Source: Streptomyces sp. Isolate_45
GTDB taxonomy: Bacteria; Actinomycetota; Actinomycetes; Streptomycetales; Streptomycetaceae
Length of the DNA stretch: 51,867 bases
Assembly (NCBI RefSeq): GCF_024721315.2
Contig: NZ_JANFAK020000050.1
Location: 1 to 51,867, forward strand
Reading direction: 5' to 3'
Both the position numbers and the translations under genes were made by a program. Shown here one piece after another: positions 1 to 8,480 of this stretch (its first letter is position 1; every line of letters starts with the position of its first letter). The notes below the pieces were generated by a model. The model was not told the DNA's origin. It did not search any database and saw only the letters and a program-made list of their open reading frames with translations.

Positions 1-3
1 CCC

Positions 4-654
4 ATGCCAGAAGCCCCCGCCGGGTCCGGCCCGCGCCGCCGTACCGTACTGGCCGCCGCCCTGGCCCCCCTCGCGGTGGCCGGCTGCTCCGGGCGGCAGG
101 AGCCGGTCCCGCCGGCGCCCGGCCCGCCGACCTCCGCGAAGGACGCCCTCGTGATGGTGATCCGGCACGCGGAGAAGCCGTACGCCGGGGACACCGGCGA
201 GGACGACGACGGCAACGAGGGCCCCGGCTTCCTCGCGGTCCGCGGCCGGCGCCGCGCCGAGGAATTGCCCCGCCTCTTCGCACCCGCCCGCAGGGCCTCG
301 CTGCCCCGGCCCGCCGCCCTGTTCGCGACCGGCGGTCCGGCGACCGCCCCCGCCCGCTGCCGGCAGACCCTGGAGCCGCTGGCCGCCGCGCTGAAGACGC
401 CCGTACGCTCCCCGTTCGTGCTCGGGGCGGAACAGGCACTGGCGCACGCGGCGCTGGCCGCCCCGATGCCCGTGCTCATCTGCTGGGAGCACACCGGAAT
501 GCCCGCCCTGATCCGAGCCCTCGGCGCGCAACACGCCATCGGTGTCCCCGCGACCTGGCCCGACCGCTACGACCTGGTCTGGGCGTTCACCCGCAGCCGC
601 GGCGCCTGGTCCTTCCGCGAGCACCCGCAGCACCTCCTGCCGGGCGACGTGTAG
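4..654 (+). CDS. Histidine-phosphatase-like secreted lipoprotein
   Basis: A 216-residue protein with an exported N-terminus: an Arg-rich stretch (GPRRRTV) precedes a hydrophobic segment and a lipobox-like AGC (Cys about residue 28), so it is probably a Tat- or Sec-exported lipoprotein. Around residue 53 the motif IRHAEKP matches the RHG/RHA phosphohistidine motif of the histidine phosphatase superfamily, and CWEHTGMP near residue 162 fits the second conserved His region. The substrate cannot be told. The gene starts three bases into the window, so a more upstream start cannot be excluded. It converges with the UvrA-like gene, with 8 bases between the stops. The family call is reasonably firm; catalytic activity is inference. 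Confidence 0.72.
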   Translation: MPEAPAGSGPRRRTVLAAALAPLAVAGCSGRQEPVPPAPGPPTSAKDALVMVIRHAEKPYAGDTGEDDDGNEGPGFLAVRGRRRAEELPRLFAPARRASLPRPAALFATGGPATAPARCRQTLEPLAAALKTPVRSPFVLGAEQALAHAALAAPMPVLICWEHTGMPALIRALGAQHAIGVPATWPDRYDLVWAFTRSRGAWSFREHPQHLLPGDV

Positions 655-662
655 GGCGCCCC

Positions 663-3068
663 CTACCGGCCCAGGGCGCGGGCCAGGTAGGGGGCCGTCC
701 GACCCGCGGGGGAGGCGGCCACCTCCGACGGGGTGCCCGCGGCGACGATCCGGCCGCCCTCCGCGCCGCCGCCGGGCCCCAGGTCGACGACCCAGTCCGC
801 GCCCGCCACCACCTCCATGTCGTGCTCCACGACCACCACCGAGTGCCCGGCGTCCACCAACCCGTGCAACTGCCGCAACAACACCCGCACATCGGCCGGA
901 TGCAGTCCCGTCGTCGGTTCGTCCAACAGGTACAGGGTGTGGTCGCGGCGCAGCCGCTGGAGTTCCGTGGCCAGCTTGATGCGCTGAGCCTCCCCGCCCG
1001 ACAGTTCCGTCGCGGGCTGGCCCAGCCGCAGGTACCCCAGCCCGATGTCCTCCAAGGCGCGCAGGGCGCGCGCCGCGGCCGGCACCTCCGCGAAGAAGAC
1101 ACCCGCCGACTCCACCGTCAGGCCCAGCACCTCGGCGATGTTCAGTCCGTCGTAACGGACTTCCAGGGTCTGCGAGTTGTAGCGGGCGCCGGCGCACTCC
1201 GGGCACGGGGCGTACGTGCTGGGAAGGAACAGCAGCTCCACCGATACGAAGCCCTCGCCCTGGCAGTTCTCGCAGCGACCGCCCGCCACGTTGAAGGAGA
1301 ACCTGCCGGCCTTCCAGCCCCGTGCCCTCGCCCCGGGAGCAGCGGTGAACAGCTTGCGCACCACGTCGAACAGTCCCGTGTACGTGGCCAGGTTGGACCG
1401 CGGCGTGCGCCCGATCGGCTTCTGGTCGACCTCCACCAGCCGCCGGACCGGGAAGTCCGGCTCCGTCAGCCGGCCGGCCACCTCCTCGGCCAGCGCCCGG
1501 CCGACCAGCGTCGACTTTCCCGAACCGGACACCCCGGTCACCGCGGTGAGGACGCCGAGCGGGAACTCCGCCGCCACGTCACGGAGGTTGTGCCGGTCGA
1601 CTCCCGTCAACCGCACGGCCCCGGTCGCCTCGCGCACCTGCCGGACCCCGGCGGCCCCGCGGTCCGCGAACAGGTGCCGTGCCGTCGCCGAGCCGTCCAC
1701 CCCGGCCAGTGCCCGCGGAGGGCCGCTGTACAGCACCTGCCCGCCGTGTTCCCCGGCGAGCGGGCCGACGTCCACCAGCCAGTCCGCGTGCCGCACCACG
1801 TCCATGCTGTGCTCCACGACGAAGACCGTGTTCCCGGCCGCCTTGAGCCGGTCCAGAACGGTCAGCAGCGCCTCGGTGTCGGCCGGGTGCAGCCCCGCCG
1901 ACGGCTCGTCCAGCACGTACACCACCCCGAACAGCCCCGACCGCAGTTGCGTGGCGAGCCGCAGCCGCTGGAGCTCGCCCGCCGAGAGGGACGGAGCGGT
2001 CCGGTCCAGGCTCAGGTAGCCGAGGCCGAGTTCGGTCACCGGGGCGATGCGCGAGCGCAGGTCCTCGGCGAGCACCCGGGCCGCCTCCGCGCGCAGATCG
2101 GCGCCGGCCAGTACGCCGTCCAGTTCGGTCAGTGCCAGCGCCGCCAGCTCCGCGATCGTGCGCCCCGCGAAGGTCACCGCCAGCGCCTCCGGCCGCAGTC
2201 GGTGGCCCGCGCACGCCGGGCACGGCGCATCGGTGAGGAACTTCTCCGCACGGGCCCGCAGGGTGGCGCTCTTCGTGTCGGAGAAGGTTCGCATCACGTA
2301 GCGGTGGGCGCTCATGTACGTGCCCTGGTAGGGCCGTTGGATCCGGTCGGCGTCCCGTACCGGGTGCACCGTGACCACCGGCTGCTCGTCGGTGAACAGG
2401 ATCCACTCGCGGTCCTCCGCCGAGAGCTCCCGCCAGGGCGCGTCCACGTCGTACCCGAGCGCGTCCAGGATGTCCCGCAGGTTCTTGCCCTGCCACGCCC
2501 CGGGCCACGCGGCGACGGCTCCCTGACGGATCGACAGGCTCTGGTCGGGGACGAGGAGTTCCGCGCTGGTCCGGTGGATCCGGCCGAGCCCCTGACAGGA
2601 AGGGCAGGCCCCGACGGCGGTGTTGGGGGAGAAGGAGTCCGAGTCGAGACGCTCGGCCCCCGGCGGGTAGGTACCGGCCCGCGAGTACAGCATCCGCAGG
2701 GAGTTCGACAGCAGGGTCACCGTCCCCACGGAGGAACGTGATCCCGGCGAGGAACGCCGCTGCTCCAGCGAGACGGCCGGCGGCAGCCCGGTCACGGAGT
2801 CCACCTTCGGGGCGCCGATCTGGTGGATCAACCGCCTCGCGTACGGGGCCACGGACTCGAAGTACCGGCGCTGTGCCTCCGCGTACAGGGTGCCGAAGGC
2901 CAGCGAGCTCTTCCCGGAGCCCGAAACGCCGGTGAAGACGGTCAGGGTGTCGCGCGGGATGTCCACGTCGACTCCGCGCAGGTTGTGCTCACGGGCGCCC
3001 CGCACCCGCACGCAGGGGTCGGGGGCGTCCGGTGTCGTACGGGTGTCGGGATCGGGGGAGCGGTGCAT
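663..3068 (-). CDS. UvrA-like excinuclease ABC subunit (UvrA2/DrrC type)
   Basis: An 801-residue tandem ABC ATPase of the UvrA family. Both halves have Walker A (GVSGSGKSS and GVSGSGKST) and ABC signatures (LSAGELQRLRLA and LSGGEAQRIKLA), and there are zinc-binding Cys pairs (CPSCQG; CENCQG/CPECAG). It is about 150 residues shorter than canonical UvrA, as in the UvrA2/DrrC-type paralogues linked to DNA-damage tolerance or drug self-resistance in actinomycetes. The start at 3068 gives MHRSPDP just upstream of the first conserved block; a longer in-frame extension would run through the neighbouring oxidoreductase gene and is rejected. The stop of the upstream luciferase-like gene lies 10 bases away, so the two may be co-transcribed. 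The family is certain; the physiological role is inference. Confidence 0.9.
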   Translation of the reverse strand: MHRSPDPDTRTTPDAPDPCVRVRGAREHNLRGVDVDIPRDTLTVFTGVSGSGKSSLAFGTLYAEAQRRYFESVAPYARRLIHQIGAPKVDSVTGLPPAVSLEQRRSSPGSRSSVGTVTLLSNSLRMLYSRAGTYPPGAERLDSDSFSPNTAVGACPSCQGLGRIHRTSAELLVPDQSLSIRQGAVAAWPGAWQGKNLRDILDALGYDVDAPWRELSAEDREWILFTDEQPVVTVHPVRDADRIQRPYQGTYMSAHRYVMRTFSDTKSATLRARAEKFLTDAPCPACAGHRLRPEALAVTFAGRTIAELAALALTELDGVLAGADLRAEAARVLAEDLRSRIAPVTELGLGYLSLDRTAPSLSAGELQRLRLATQLRSGLFGVVYVLDEPSAGLHPADTEALLTVLDRLKAAGNTVFVVEHSMDVVRHADWLVDVGPLAGEHGGQVLYSGPPRALAGVDGSATARHLFADRGAAGVRQVREATGAVRLTGVDRHNLRDVAAEFPLGVLTAVTGVSGSGKSTLVGRALAEEVAGRLTEPDFPVRRLVEVDQKPIGRTPRSNLATYTGLFDVVRKLFTAAPGARARGWKAGRFSFNVAGGRCENCQGEGFVSVELLFLPSTYAPCPECAGARYNSQTLEVRYDGLNIAEVLGLTVESAGVFFAEVPAAARALRALEDIGLGYLRLGQPATELSGGEAQRIKLATELQRLRRDHTLYLLDEPTTGLHPADVRVLLRQLHGLVDAGHSVVVVEHDMEVVAGADWVVDLGPGGGAEGGRIVAAGTPSEVAASPAGRTAPYLARALGR

Positions 3069-3078
3069 TCGCCCCAGT

Positions 3079-4077
3079 TTAGAGGCCCGCGAGCCGGGCC
3101 AGCCTGTCGAAGGTGTCCAGCAGGGCGATCCGGTCGTGGGTGGAGGTGGTGACCAGCAGCTCATCGGCGCCGGTGGTCTCGGCGACCCGGGTCAGCTCGG
3201 CGGCGACCTGCTCCTCCGTACCGGCGATGTGCCCGGTGAGGGCGCCCTCGTACAGCTCCCGCTCCTTCGGGGTCATCTCCAGCGCCTCCACCTCCTCGGC
3301 CGGCCGCAGCGGGGGGAAGCTGCCGCGGGTGCGCGAGTGGGCCACGGCCCAGGCCTCCGGGAGCAGGATCCGGCGCGCGGCCTCCTCGGTGGCCGCGACC
3401 GCGACCGTCCCGGAGACGATGACGTACGGCTCGTCGGCCAGGGCGGACGGCCGGAACTCCGCGCGGTACCGCTCGACGGTCTCCACGAGCCGATCACGGC
3501 CGCGCAGGTCGCCCGCCACCATCGGCAGCCCGGCCCTCGCCGCGATGCCGGCGCCCTCGCCGGTGGCCAGGACGAAGGGCGGGATCCGCAGCCCCTCGGC
3601 GGGCCGGGCGTGCACATCGGGGTGGGTCCGCTGGGTGCCGTCGATCCAGCCGAGCAGCTCGGCCAGTTGCTCCTCGAAGCGGTCGGCGTCGGCGGTGTCG
3701 CGGCCCAGGGCCCGGCGGATCCCGTTGGTGAAGCCCACGGAGCGGCCGAGACCCATGTCGATCCGGCCCGGGAACAGGGCCTCCAGCACCCCGAACTGCT
3801 CGGCGACCACCATCGGCTGGTGGTTGGGCAGCATGACCCCGCCGGTGCCGACCCTGATGCGTCGGGTGGAGGCGGCCACGGCGGCGGCCAGTACGGTCGG
3901 CGCGGAACCCGCCACCCCGGGCACGCTGTGGTGCTCCGACACCCAGAACCGGTGGTAGCCGAGTTCCTCCGCCCTCCGGGCCAGTTCCACGGTGTCGCGC
4001 AGGGCCTGCGGGGCCGGGTGCCCCTCGCGGGTGCGGGACCGGTCGAGTATCGAGATTCTTCGGATCACACAGGTCAC
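3079..4077 (-). CDS. LLM-class flavin-dependent oxidoreductase
   Basis: A 332-residue bacterial-luciferase-like monooxygenase. Family hallmarks are the N-terminal SILDRSRTREG block, the EELGYHRFWVSEHHSVPG segment that follows helix 1, VGTGGVMLPNHQP, and IDMGLGRSVG. Proteins of this subgroup (MsnO8-like) bind FMN or F420; the substrate is unknown. The first available start is GTG at 4077, with another GTG three codons later; neither has a clear Shine-Dalgarno sequence, so the exact start is uncertain by a few residues. It lies head to head with the HAD phosphatase gene and just upstream of the UvrA-like gene on the same strand. No regulator is adjacent. Confidence 0.88.
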   Translation of the reverse strand: MTCVIRRISILDRSRTREGHPAPQALRDTVELARRAEELGYHRFWVSEHHSVPGVAGSAPTVLAAAVAASTRRIRVGTGGVMLPNHQPMVVAEQFGVLEALFPGRIDMGLGRSVGFTNGIRRALGRDTADADRFEEQLAELLGWIDGTQRTHPDVHARPAEGLRIPPFVLATGEGAGIAARAGLPMVAGDLRGRDRLVETVERYRAEFRPSALADEPYVIVSGTVAVAATEEAARRILLPEAWAVAHSRTRGSFPPLRPAEEVEALEMTPKERELYEGALTGHIAGTEEQVAAELTRVAETTGADELLVTTSTHDRIALLDTFDRLARLAGL

Positions 4078-4178
4078 AACACCGGGCGGCGGCCAGGATT
4101 CCCCGGCCCCGGGATCACCCGGTCGCCGCCGGCGACGAGTGCCTCCGCCGTGTCGGAGGGGCGTTCTAGGCTGCGGGC

Positions 4179-4673
4179 ATGACCGAGAACGCGTCCCAAC
4201 GCCCGCTTGCCGTCTTCGACCTCGACAACACCCTCGCCGACACCGCGCACCGGCAGCACTTCCTGGAGGGCCGGCCCCGCAACTGGGACGGGTTCTTCGG
4301 CGCGGCCCCGGCCGATCCGCCGCTCGCTCGCGGGGTGGCGCTGGCCGTGGAGAGCGCGACCGACTGCGAGGTGGTGTACCTGACCGGCCGCCCGGAGCGC
4401 TGCCGGGCCGACACCGTCGCCTGGCTCGCCCGGCACGGGCTGCCCGAGGGCCGGTTGTGGATGCGCGGGAACCAGGACCGCCGCCCGGCCCGGCTGACCA
4501 AGCTGGAGGTGCTCAAGCGGATCGCCCGCGGCCGTGAGGTGCGGATGCTGGTCGACGACGACGAGCTGGTCTGTCAGGCGGCGCGCGCCGCCGGCTTCAG
4601 GGTCGTCCTCGCGAACTGGGCGGCGGACGCGCCGGAGCTGAAGGCCGCCCAGGAGGGGGAGGGCCGCACCTGA
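4179..4673 (+). CDS. HAD-superfamily phosphatase domain protein
   Basis: A 164-residue small HAD-type hydrolase resembling the phosphatase domain of polynucleotide kinase-phosphatases. Motif I is DLDNTLAD (nucleophile Asp14, acid/base Asp16), motif II is the YLTGRPE block, and motif IV is the LVDDDELV acidic cluster. There is no cap domain of any size. The ATG at 4179 follows a TAGGCT hexamer by six bases, so the mRNA may be leaderless, which is common in streptomycetes; there is no convincing ribosome-binding site. It converges with the dodecin gene. The substrate, nucleotide or small phosphorylated metabolite, is not deducible from sequence. Confidence 0.82.
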   Translation: MTENASQRPLAVFDLDNTLADTAHRQHFLEGRPRNWDGFFGAAPADPPLARGVALAVESATDCEVVYLTGRPERCRADTVAWLARHGLPEGRLWMRGNQDRRPARLTKLEVLKRIARGREVRMLVDDDELVCQAARAAGFRVVLANWAADAPELKAAQEGEGRT

Positions 4674-4710
4674 TCGGTTCCGGGCGTCCGCGGTGACCGG
4701 CGCCCGGCCC

Positions 4711-4926
4711 TCATTCCTCCTCGTCGAGGCGGAAGCCGACCTTCAGGCCGACCTGGTAGTGCGCCACCTCGCCGTTCTCGATGTGCCCCCGCATCTGCGT
4801 GACCTCGAACCAGTCGAGGTTGCGCAGCGTGCTGCCCGCGCGCGAAATGGCGTTCCGGATGGCCTGATCGATGCCCTCGGTGGAGGTGCCGACGATCTCG
4901 GTCACCCGGTACGTGTGGTTGGACAT
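4711..4926 (-). CDS. Dodecin family flavin-binding protein
   Basis: A 71-residue protein beginning MSNHTYRVTEIVGTS and containing the dodecin core: a helix of the TEGIDQAIRNAI type, the NLDWFEVTQMRGHI strand with its flavin-stacking Trp, and a final HYQVGLKVGF strand. Dodecins form hollow dodecamers that store riboflavin or FMN, and in actinobacteria also bind FMN or CoA. The ATG at 4926 has a GGGAG ribosome-binding site 8 bases upstream; longer readings toward 5031 lack homology. Its length matches the family exactly. It stands alone, divergent from the solute-binding-protein gene. Confidence 0.93.
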   Translation of the reverse strand: MSNHTYRVTEIVGTSTEGIDQAIRNAISRAGSTLRNLDWFEVTQMRGHIENGEVAHYQVGLKVGFRLDEEE

Positions 4927-5033
4927 GGGTTCTCCCACCAGTCGTCGTGTTGCCTTGTTCCAAGGTGCCCCAGTACGGCCGGGTCCGCGAACTTTGCGTG
5001 AACAATCCCGGGCGAAAGGCTCTTGACCCACCC

Positions 5034-5049
5034 ATTGGTCTATGCCAAT
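5034..5049. promoter_or_regulatory. DasR-like dre operator
   Basis: The 16-mer ATTGGTCTATGCCAAT is an imperfect inverted repeat. It matches the dre consensus A(C/T)TGGTCTAGACCA(G/C)T at 13 of 16 positions. It sits directly downstream of a TTGACC hexamer (5023-5028) that could be a -35 element and 38 bases before the start of the sugar-binding lipoprotein gene, a good position for repression. DasR is the streptomycete GntR-family regulator of N-acetylglucosamine and chitin metabolism. Binding is inferred from the match only. Confidence 0.55.
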
Positions 5050-5087
5050 TTCAAGCCATCTGAGATCAATCTCCAGAAGGTGACCCC

Positions 5088-6350
5088 TTGAAGATGCGCT
5101 TCCTTGCCGTGTGCACCGCCCTCGCGGCCGCGACCGCCCTGACCGGATGCGGCCTGGTGGGCGGATCGGCCGAAGGGTCCGAGAAGGTGACGCTCTGGCT
5201 GATGAAGGGCAGCGCCTCCGAGGACTTCATCACGAAGTTCACCGCCGACTTCGAGAAGGGGCATCCCGGCATCGACCTGGAGGTGAAGATCCAGGAGTGG
5301 ACCGGGATCGGCGACAAGGTCAACGCCGTGCTCGCCGGCAAGGGCAAGGAGAGCGCCGACGTCATCGAGGTCGGCAACACCCAGGTCGCCCAGTACGTCG
5401 AGACCGGCGGCCTCTCCGAGCTGACCCTCGAAGGCCTGCGCGAATGGGGCAGCAAGGACTGGCTCAAGGGCCTCTCCGACCCCGGCAGCGTCAACGGCGC
5501 CCAGTACGGCGTCCCCTGGTACGCCGCGAACCGCGTGGTGATCTACAACAAGGACCTCTTCGCGAACGCCGGGGTCAAGGCCACCCCCAAGAACCGCCAG
5601 GAGTGGATCTCGGCCACCCAGAAGCTCGACAAGGGCGACCAGCAGGGCATCTACCTCGCCGGTCAGAACTGGTACGTCCTCGCCGGGTTCATCTGGGACG
5701 AGGGCGGCGAGCTCGCCGTCGAGACCAGCGGCCAGTGGATCGGCGCCCTCGACGACGACAAGGCCATCGCCGGGATGGAGTTCTACAAGCAGCTCCAGGG
5801 GCTCGGCGACGGGCCCAAGGACGCCGACGAGGAGACGCCCCCGCAGGCCGACGTCTTCGCCCGCGGCCAGGTCGCCCAGATCATCGGACCGCCCGGCCAG
5901 GCCGCCCAGATCGAAGCGGCCAACCCGGCCCTCAAGGGCAAGCTCGGCTTCTTCCCGATACCCGGCAAGACCTCGGAGAAGGCCGGAGCGGTCCTCACCG
6001 GCGGCTCAGACCTGATCATCCCCGAGCGGACGAAGAACCGCACCCGCGCCGTGGACCTGATCACCGCCCTGGTCAGCGAGAAGTGGCAGACCGAGCTCGC
6101 CCGCAGCATGAGCTACGTACCGAACAAGACCACCCTCGCGCACGTCGTCGAGGGCAACGACGGTGCCGTCAACATGGCCCCCGGCGCCGCCCAGGGCCGG
6201 GCCACCCCCAAGTCGGCCCGGTGGGCCGAGATCGAGGCCGAGAACCCGATCAAGCCGTACATGACGGCCGTGCTCACCGGCCAGGATCCCAAGCAGGCGG
6301 CCAAGACCGCCTCCGACACGATCAGCCAGGTCCTCAGCTCCGACCGCTGA
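5088..6350 (+). CDS. Extracellular sugar-binding lipoprotein (orphan ABC SBP)
   Basis: A 420-residue family 1 extracellular solute-binding protein. The N-terminus MKMRFLAVCTALAAATALTGC is a lipoprotein signal with lipobox LTGC. The mature protein shows the SBP hallmarks VTLWLMKGS near the start, ADVIEVGNTQVAQY, and YGVPWYAANRVVIYNKDLF. A TTG start at 5088 is preferred because AGAAGG lies 7 bases upstream; ATG at 5094 is the alternative. No permease or ATPase gene is adjacent, so it must borrow transport components from elsewhere, as happens with the shared MsiK ATPase in Streptomyces. The dre-like site upstream suggests a ligand tied to chitin or N-acetylglucosamine, which is inference. Confidence 0.9.
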   Translation: MKMRFLAVCTALAAATALTGCGLVGGSAEGSEKVTLWLMKGSASEDFITKFTADFEKGHPGIDLEVKIQEWTGIGDKVNAVLAGKGKESADVIEVGNTQVAQYVETGGLSELTLEGLREWGSKDWLKGLSDPGSVNGAQYGVPWYAANRVVIYNKDLFANAGVKATPKNRQEWISATQKLDKGDQQGIYLAGQNWYVLAGFIWDEGGELAVETSGQWIGALDDDKAIAGMEFYKQLQGLGDGPKDADEETPPQADVFARGQVAQIIGPPGQAAQIEAANPALKGKLGFFPIPGKTSEKAGAVLTGGSDLIIPERTKNRTRAVDLITALVSEKWQTELARSMSYVPNKTTLAHVVEGNDGAVNMAPGAAQGRATPKSARWAEIEAENPIKPYMTAVLTGQDPKQAAKTASDTISQVLSSDR

Positions 6351-6357
6351 GGACCGG

Positions 6358-6428
6358 CGCCGAGCACCGGCGCGAGGACCGTCGCTGAGCACCGAGCACC
6401 GAGCACCGTCGCCGAGCACCGAGCACCG
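6358..6428. repeat. GAGCACCG short tandem repeat cluster
   Basis: Directly after the SBP stop codon there are several imperfect copies of a GAGCACCG-like unit, some in direct tandem and some separated by short variable spacers such as GTCGC. No strong hairpin is formed. It occupies most of the gap before the olsB-like gene and is non-coding as far as can be seen. Confidence 0.6.
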
Positions 6429-6567
6429 CTCTTGAGCGCCGAGTTCAGCGTCCGCACATCCGGGGGCCGCTGAGCGGTCATGTCGAATCCAGTCGGTCAC
6501 GGAAGAAGTAGAGGAGCCGGGTCCGCCCCCTGCGGCCCGGCACCCCGTGCCCGGATCAGGAGCAGCC

Positions 6568-7344
6568 ATGACCATCGCCCCCCTGTCCCCGTCCCCCCTC
6601 GCACCCCCCACCGGCGCCCCCCGCTACACCGTCCGCCTCGCCCGCGACGAGGACGAGGTCCGAGCCGCCCAGCGGCTGCGCCACCTCGTCTTCGCCGGAG
6701 AGCTCGGCGCCCGCCTGGACGGGCCCGAGCCGGGCCTGGACTCCGACGCCTTCGACGCCTACTGCGACCACCTCCTCGTCCTCGACGAGGAGACCGAGCA
6801 GGTCGTCGGCACCTACCGGATGCTGCCCCCCGAACGCGCCGCCGTGGCGGGTCGCCTCTACTCCGAAGGCGAGTTCGACCTCTCGGCCCTCGCCCCGATC
6901 CGCCCCGACCTGGTCGAGGTCGGCCGCTCCTGCGTCCACCCCGACCACCGCAACGGCGCCGTCATCGCCCTCGTCTGGGCCGGGCTCGCCCGCTACATGG
7001 ACCGCGCCGGCCACAACTGGCTCGCCGGCTGCTGCTCCGTACCGCTCTCCGACGGCGGAGTGCTGGCCGCCGCGACCCGGGAGACCGTCCTCACCCGCAA
7101 CCTCGCCCCCGAGGAGTACCGGGTCACCCCGCACCTGCCCTGGACCCCCGACGGCGCCACCGCCCCCGGCCGGATGGAACTGCCGCCGCTGCTCCGCGGC
7201 TACCTCCGCCTCGGCGCCTGGGTCTGCGGCGAGCCCGCCCTCGACACCAACTTCGACTGCGCCGACCTGTACGTCCTGCTCTCCCTGCGCCGGACCAACC
7301 CGCGCTACCTGAACCACTTCCTCTCGCTCGCCCCGGGCGCATGA
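6568..7344 (+). CDS. olsB: Ornithine-lipid N-acyltransferase (OlsB-like GNAT)
   Basis: A 258-residue acyltransferase of the GNAT/hemolysin-like family that contains OlsB, which transfers a 3-hydroxyacyl chain from ACP to ornithine to form lyso-ornithine lipid. Characteristic blocks are RLRHLVFAGELGA near the N-terminus, EQVVGTYRMLPPE, VEVGRSCVHPDHRNGAVIALVWAGLARYM, and LDTNFDCADLYVLL at the end. The ATG at 6568 has AGGAG 4 bases upstream; a GTG seven codons earlier is less likely. Its stop overlaps the start of an OlsA-like gene (ATGA), so the two are translationally coupled, and this pairing supports ornithine-lipid synthesis. The exact acyl acceptor is inferred from family and context. Confidence 0.82.
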   Translation: MTIAPLSPSPLAPPTGAPRYTVRLARDEDEVRAAQRLRHLVFAGELGARLDGPEPGLDSDAFDAYCDHLLVLDEETEQVVGTYRMLPPERAAVAGRLYSEGEFDLSALAPIRPDLVEVGRSCVHPDHRNGAVIALVWAGLARYMDRAGHNWLAGCCSVPLSDGGVLAAATRETVLTRNLAPEEYRVTPHLPWTPDGATAPGRMELPPLLRGYLRLGAWVCGEPALDTNFDCADLYVLLSLRRTNPRYLNHFLSLAPGA

Positions 7345-8480
7345 GCGCCTGGCTGCCCACCGGGCCCTGTACCCCCACCGCCTGCGCCGCCCACACCGGG
7401 CGGGCCGCCGGTGTACCGCGCGCGGTCCTGCGGCTGGCCGCCGCCCTCGCCCTGATGCTGCTCGCCGTCCTGACCGCCCCGCCGGTACGGCTGCTCCCGG
7501 CCCGCTCCCGCCACGCCCTGGTCCGCGCCTGGGCGACCCTCCTGCTGCGGTCCCTGGGCGTACGGATCACCGTGCACGGCGCTCCGGGGCCGGACGGGGG
7601 CCGGCTGATCGTCGCCAACCACATCTCCTGGCTGGACATCCCGCTCGTCGCCGCCGTCCTGCCCTGCCGGATGCTCGCCAAGAGCGACATCCGCGGCTGG
7701 CCGGTGATCGGCGGGCTCGCCGCCCGGGGCGGCACCCTGTTCATCGAACGCGACCGGATCCGGGCCCTGCCCGCCACCGTCGACACCCTCACCCGGGTCC
7801 TGCTGGGCGGGGACCGGGTCACCGTCTTCCCCGAGGGGTCCACCTGGTGCGGCCGCGCCCAGGGCCCCTTCCGGCGGGCCGCCTTCCAGTCGGCGCTGGA
7901 CGCGCGGGTTCCCGTACAGCCCGTACGGATCGGGTACCGGCTGCCGGACGGGGCGCTCGCCGGGGCGCCCGCGTTCGTCGGGGACGACCCGCTGACCGCC
8001 TCCCTCTGGCGGATCGCCCGGGCCCGCGGGGTGCGGGCCGAGGTGTGGCTGCTGCCGCGGATCCCGCCGGGCCGCCACGCCGACCGCCGGGACCTCGCGG
8101 CCGCCGCCCGGCGGGCCGTGCTCGCCGAGGCGGAACGGCCGGCGCGCGAGTCCGTCCCGCAGCACGCACCGACTCCGGGAGCGGCCCTCCAGGACGCGGA
8201 CGCGACGTCTCCGGGCCGGGTGGAACGGGCCGGTGCGGCGCCCCTCCCGCAGGACGTGCCCGCGCCGCGGGACGCGGTGCCGGTACGGCCGCCGCTGCCC
8301 GGGATCCCCGCACAGCCACGGCCGCCCCGCCGCTCAGCCGGCCGCCCGCCCCACCGGACGGATCAGCCCGCGATGCCGTCCGCCACCGAGAGGGACAGCG
8401 CGAACCGGCCCTCCGCATCCGTCCACCACTGCGTCAATTCGAGCCCGGCCGCGGAGAGTTCCTTGCGCAGTCCCTCCTGA
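7341..8480 (+). CDS. olsA: Lysophospholipid/lyso-ornithine-lipid acyltransferase (OlsA/PlsC-like)
   Basis: A 379-residue membrane-associated acyltransferase. Hydrophobic segments lie at about residues 29-50, followed by the PlsC catalytic motif NHISWLD (NHx4D), the acceptor motif FIERDR, and FPEGST. Residues 1-265 account for the whole PlsC domain; the last ~110 are Pro/Ala/Arg-rich without homology. The gene starts in an ATGA overlap with the olsB-like gene. OlsA esterifies lyso-ornithine lipid to ornithine lipid. The reading frame runs 118 bases into the convergent egtD gene, which is unusual and suggests that the tail is a read-on extension after loss of an earlier stop. Confidence 0.83.
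   Translation: MSAWLPTGPCTPTACAAHTGRAAGVPRAVLRLAAALALMLLAVLTAPPVRLLPARSRHALVRAWATLLLRSLGVRITVHGAPGPDGGRLIVANHISWLDIPLVAAVLPCRMLAKSDIRGWPVIGGLAARGGTLFIERDRIRALPATVDTLTRVLLGGDRVTVFPEGSTWCGRAQGPFRRAAFQSALDARVPVQPVRIGYRLPDGALAGAPAFVGDDPLTASLWRIARARGVRAEVWLLPRIPPGRHADRRDLAAAARRAVLAEAERPARESVPQHAPTPGAALQDADATSPGRVERAGAAPLPQDVPAPRDAVPVRPPLPGIPAQPRPPRRSAGRPPHRTDQPAMPSATERDSANRPSASVHHCVNSSPAAESSLRSPS

Noticed and set aside
822..2741. 639-codon open frame on the plus strand opposite the UvrA-like gene
   Set aside because: It is the antisense of a strongly conserved gene; its product is Arg/Pro/Gln-rich without motifs, typical of shadow frames in high-GC DNA.
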